From contig CAKPAK010000015.1 of the NCBI GenBank assembly GCA_934132915.1, forward strand, positions 1 through 23,139: DNA of 23,139 nucleotides. The letters are read 5' to 3'. Numbering within the stretch: position 1 is the stretch's first letter; each line of letters starts with the position of its first letter. The notes under the pieces are model-generated. The model made no database searches, was not told the DNA's origin, and saw nothing but the letters and a program-made list of their open reading frames with translations. This document shows, in pieces, positions 20,657 to 23,139 of the stretch. The position numbers and the translations under genes were made by a program. Source of the stretch: an uncultured Bacilli bacterium. Lineage in GTDB: Bacteria; Bacillota_I; Bacilli_A; RF39; UBA660.

Positions 20657-22606
20657 ATGTTTAAATTGGTATCAAAATATCAGCCAAATGGGGATCAACC
20701 AGAGGCGATAAAAGAGTTAGTTAGTGGGATTAAAAATGGGCGTAAAGAGCAGGTTTTACTGGGTGCAACGGGTACTGGAAAGACGTTTACAATTGCTAAT
20801 GTTATCAATGAAGTTCAGAAACCAACTTTGGTTCTGGCTCATAACAAAACTTTGGCTGGACAACTTTATTCAGAGCTTAAAGAGTTGTTTCCTAACAACC
20901 ACGTATGCTATTTTGTCTCATATTACGATTATTACCAGCCAGAGGCATATGTTCCTAGTACAGATACTTATATTGAAAAGGATAGTTCGATTAATGATGA
21001 GATTGATGAGTTGAGACATAGCGCAACTTCTGGGTTATTGTCAAGACGGGATATTATTGTTGTTGCGTCGGTGTCCTGCATTTATGGTATTGGAGAAGTG
21101 GAAGACTATAAAAATAAAATACTTACTTTGAATGTTGGTGATGAAATAGAGCGAGAAGAGGTATTAAAAAGACTTGTTGATATGTTATATGAAAGAAATG
21201 AGATGGATTTTAAAAGAGGAACGTTTCGATCTAAGGGGGATGTTATTGAAGTTATTCCTAGTTATGAGAGAACGAATGGTGTTCGAATAGAGTTTTTTGG
21301 AGATGAGGTTGATCGAATTTCTTCTTTTGATGTTGTAACGGGTCAGGTATTGAATAATAAAAAGTCAGTTTCCATTTTTCCGGCTTCTCACTTTGTTACA
21401 GATGAAGAGAAGTTGAAGATTTCTATTGAAAGAATCCGTAAAGAATGTGATGAGAGATGTCAGTATTTTAAAGAACATGGAAAGTTGATTGAGGAGCAGA
21501 GAATTCGGGAGCGTTGTAATTATGATATGGAGATGCTTGAAGAGACTGGTTTTTGTCATGGAATCGAGAATTACTCTAGACATATTGCTTTAAGGAAAGA
21601 GGGAGAAACGCCAACTTGTTTAATTGATTTTTTTCCTAAAGATTTTTTGTTGGTTATTGATGAGTCACATGTTACGATTCCTCAGGTAAGAGGAATGTAT
21701 AATGGGGATAGAGCGAGAAAAATGAATTTGGTGGAGTATGGATTTCGGCTTCCTAGTGCTTTAGATAATCGACCTTTGAAGTTTGAAGAGTTTGAATCAA
21801 AGATTAATCAAGTTATTTATGTTTCTGCAACGCCTGGAGATTATGAGATGGAACATGTTAAAGGGGAGGTTGTTGAACAGATTATTCGCCCGACTGGGCT
21901 TTTGGATCCGTTAATTGAGGTTCGGGATACTAAAAATCAGATTGATAATTTGGTTGAAGAAATTGAGAAGCGGATTTCTCTTAATGAGAGGGTTTTGATT
22001 ACGACTTTGACGATTCGGATGGCGGAAGAATTAAGTAATTATCTTAAGAATATTGATATTAAGGTGGCTTATTTGCATAGCGAGGTTAAGACATTACAAA
22101 GAATGCAGATTATTCATGATTTACGAATTGGAAAATATGATGTTGTGGTGGGGATTAATTTGCTTAGGGAAGGGATTGATATTCCCGAGGTAAGTTTAAT
22201 TGCAATTATGGATGCGGATAAGCAAGGATTTCTTCGGAGTACGAGGAGTTTAATTCAAACGATTGGAAGGTGCGCTAGAAATAGTCATGGGATGGTTATT
22301 ATGTATGCGGATACGATTAGTGATAGTATGAATGAGGCAATAGCTGAGACAAAGAGAAGGAGAGATATTCAGGAAGAATATAATCGTCGGCATGGAATTG
22401 TTCCTAAGACGATTGTAAAGGAAATTAGAGAGGTTATTTCTAATGAGGAAGAGGTTTCTGTAGATCGAAAGAAAAAGATGACGAAGAAGGAAAGAGAGGA
22501 TATTATTGATTCTCTAGAAAAAGAGATGAAGCAGGCCGCTAAAGAGTTGGATTTTGAACGGGCAATGAAGTTGAGAGATATTTTATTTGAGATGCAAAGT
22601 GAATAG
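20657..22606 (+). CDS. uvrB: excinuclease ABC subunit B, complete
   Basis: 649 residues, usual family length. The DNA damage-binding helicase-like subunit of UvrABC nucleotide excision repair. Walker A GATGTGKT (36-43), [10 protein letters not shown], the beta-hairpin region after [25 protein letters not shown] box in [58 protein letters not shown] and [10 protein letters not shown] are all present, and the C-terminal UVR motif ([25 protein letters not shown] in outline) is complete. Start ATG 20657 with GGGAGGTG upstream; a TTG 69 bases earlier is also in frame but unlikely. Odd residues at 79-85 (PNNHVCY in place of the usual P-N-x-VEY) lie where similarity with the upstream fragment falls. 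uvrA is not in the window. Confidence 0.95.
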   Translation: MFKLVSKYQPNGDQPEAIKELVSGIKNGRKEQVLLGATGTGKTFTIANVINEVQKPTLVLAHNKTLAGQLYSELKELFPNNHVCYFVSYYDYYQPEAYVPSTDTYIEKDSSINDEIDELRHSATSGLLSRRDIIVVASVSCIYGIGEVEDYKNKILTLNVGDEIEREEVLKRLVDMLYERNEMDFKRGTFRSKGDVIEVIPSYERTNGVRIEFFGDEVDRISSFDVVTGQVLNNKKSVSIFPASHFVTDEEKLKISIERIRKECDERCQYFKEHGKLIEEQRIRERCNYDMEMLEETGFCHGIENYSRHIALRKEGETPTCLIDFFPKDFLLVIDESHVTIPQVRGMYNGDRARKMNLVEYGFRLPSALDNRPLKFEEFESKINQVIYVSATPGDYEMEHVKGEVVEQIIRPTGLLDPLIEVRDTKNQIDNLVEEIEKRISLNERVLITTLTIRMAEELSNYLKNIDIKVAYLHSEVKTLQRMQIIHDLRIGKYDVVVGINLLREGIDIPEVSLIAIMDADKQGFLRSTRSLIQTIGRCARNSHGMVIMYADTISDSMNEAIAETKRRRDIQEEYNRRHGIVPKTIVKEIREVISNEEEVSVDRKKKMTKKEREDIIDSLEKEMKQAAKELDFERAMKLRDILFEMQSE

Positions 22607-22629
22607 ATGAAAGAAATGGGGGATTTTTG

Positions 22630-22728
22630 ATGAATAAAAGTTTATATTGGTTGTCGTTAGATGATCTTCATCAAATGTATAAGGGGTTGTTTAGCAAGAG
22701 AGAGATTTTTTTAGAGAGGGGACTTTGA
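22630..22728 (+). CDS. small protein of unknown function, coupled to next gene
   Basis: 32 residues, ATG 22630 with GGGGG at 22618-22622. Sequence starts MNKSLYWLSLDDLHQMYKG; predicted helical, no membrane segment. Its TGA overlaps the TTG start of the next frame (TTGA), a usual coupling pattern. It is 23 bases from the uvrB stop, so probably in the uvrB transcript. Could also be the N-terminal part of the next gene split by a frameshift. Confidence 0.45.
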   Translation: MNKSLYWLSLDDLHQMYKGLFSKREIFLERGL

Positions 22729-23135
22729 AACACTTTTGTGGCTCTCGGTTAGGAAATCATGCCACTACTCTTGTCGGTGAGGGGACTTCTTCTTATTTAG
22801 TTGATGCGACGAATGATACTATTTTTTTGGTAGATGATCGGAAACAAATTTATCAGGATAATCATTATTTTCTGCTTGCAGGTCGACGGCAAAATGTTTT
22901 ATTGAATTTTGGGCTTTCTTTTCTTAAGAGTGATGTTTTTTCTCATTTGCAAGCAACGAATTTGGATAAATTGGAGAAAATGTATTATGATTATTATCAG
23001 GTAATGAGGGATTGTTTTGCTTTGGATGGCTATTTTGAAACATTTTGTTGTCAATATTTGGAATTATATCATGATGTGATTTCTAAGAAGAGAGTTTTGG
23101 GAGAAAAGAGTAAAGGAATTTTTCAAGAAAGGTAA
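22725..23135 (+). CDS. protein of unknown function downstream of uvrB
   Basis: 136 residues, not recognised. Start TTG 22725 with GAGGGG at 22716-22721; stop TAA 23133. Predicted soluble, mixed alpha/beta: a strand-rich first half (TTLVGEGTSSYLVDATNDTIFLVDD) and a helical, Tyr-rich second half (LDKLEKMYYDYYQVMRDCFALDGYF). No signal peptide or catalytic motif is evident. Overlaps the 32-codon frame by four bases. The + strand reading suggests the operon continues beyond the window. Confidence 0.6.
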   Translation: MKHFCGSRLGNHATTLVGEGTSSYLVDATNDTIFLVDDRKQIYQDNHYFLLAGRRQNVLLNFGLSFLKSDVFSHLQATNLDKLEKMYYDYYQVMRDCFALDGYFETFCCQYLELYHDVISKKRVLGEKSKGIFQER

Positions 23136-23139
23136 GAAG

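Larger units (their letters stand above)
20374..20923 (+). repeat. long imperfect direct repeat, downstream copy
   Basis: Counterpart of 17344-17843. It contains the integrase 3' end, terminator, uvrB promoter, leader and uvrB codons 1-89, and carries about 50 bases (near 20432-20483) that are absent upstream. Confidence 0.85.

Overview
The window reads as a chromosomal segment of a low-GC, Gram-positive-type bacterium, probably a gut-associated member of the Bacilli/Erysipelotrichales-like lineages. The evidence is AT-rich DNA, strong AGGAGG-type ribosome sites, extended -10 promoters (TGnTATAAT), a CotY/CotZ-like spore coat protein, an FtsW-type glycosyltransferase and SipW-cognate (TasA-like) surface proteins. 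TGA serves as a stop (arcB, the integrase remnant) and TGG encodes Trp, so the code is standard and not that of Mycoplasma. The species cannot be fixed from the sequence alone. Nearly all genes lie on the + strand; only a radical SAM protein and the coat protein are on the - strand. No tRNA, rRNA or CRISPR array was seen.

Layout. (1) 45-2051: two tandem SipW-cognate/TasA-like exported proteins, each with its own promoter, ending in a bidirectional terminator shared with a converging TIGR01212-type radical SAM gene. (2) 3098-3911: a secreted GH73-like glucosaminidase-domain protein. (3) 3911-9784: a compact run of fmt with an N-terminal extension, a membrane-anchored unknown, a FabG-like SDR, asparagine synthetase, an MscS channel and an HD-domain protein, several overlapping or closely spaced. 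(4) 9809-11708: an unknown small protein and ftsW. (5) 11711-12158: a divergent CotY/CotZ-like gene. (6) 12440-17239: an arginine deiminase operon, arcA-arcB-arcC, in which carbamate kinase is fused in frame to a YfcC/ArcD-type membrane transporter. Uptake of arginine, its breakdown to ornithine, NH3, CO2 and ATP, and export of ornithine are thus encoded by three proteins.

(7) 17344-20656 is the accessory part and the most unusual. An 88-codon 5' fragment of uvrB, preceded by its leader and by a scrap of an integrase 3' end, lies 3.1 kb upstream of a complete uvrB that has the same leader and a longer integrase 3' end. Between the two copies is a two-gene module: an AAA15/RloA-type ATPase and an RloB-type protein with TOPRIM-like acidic residues. 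This is the architecture of AbiL/RloAB and, by analogy, PARIS-type anti-phage systems. The exact 9-mer TTTGTGGCC occurs on both sides of the module and is a candidate attachment core. My reading is a degraded integrative element that repeatedly targets the uvrB promoter/5' region, leaves uvrB expressed from an element-borne promoter, and carries a defence cargo. (8) 22630-23135: two translationally coupled unknown genes after uvrB.

Functions of known families are inferred from motifs read by eye. No database search was possible, and promoters and terminators are sequence predictions.
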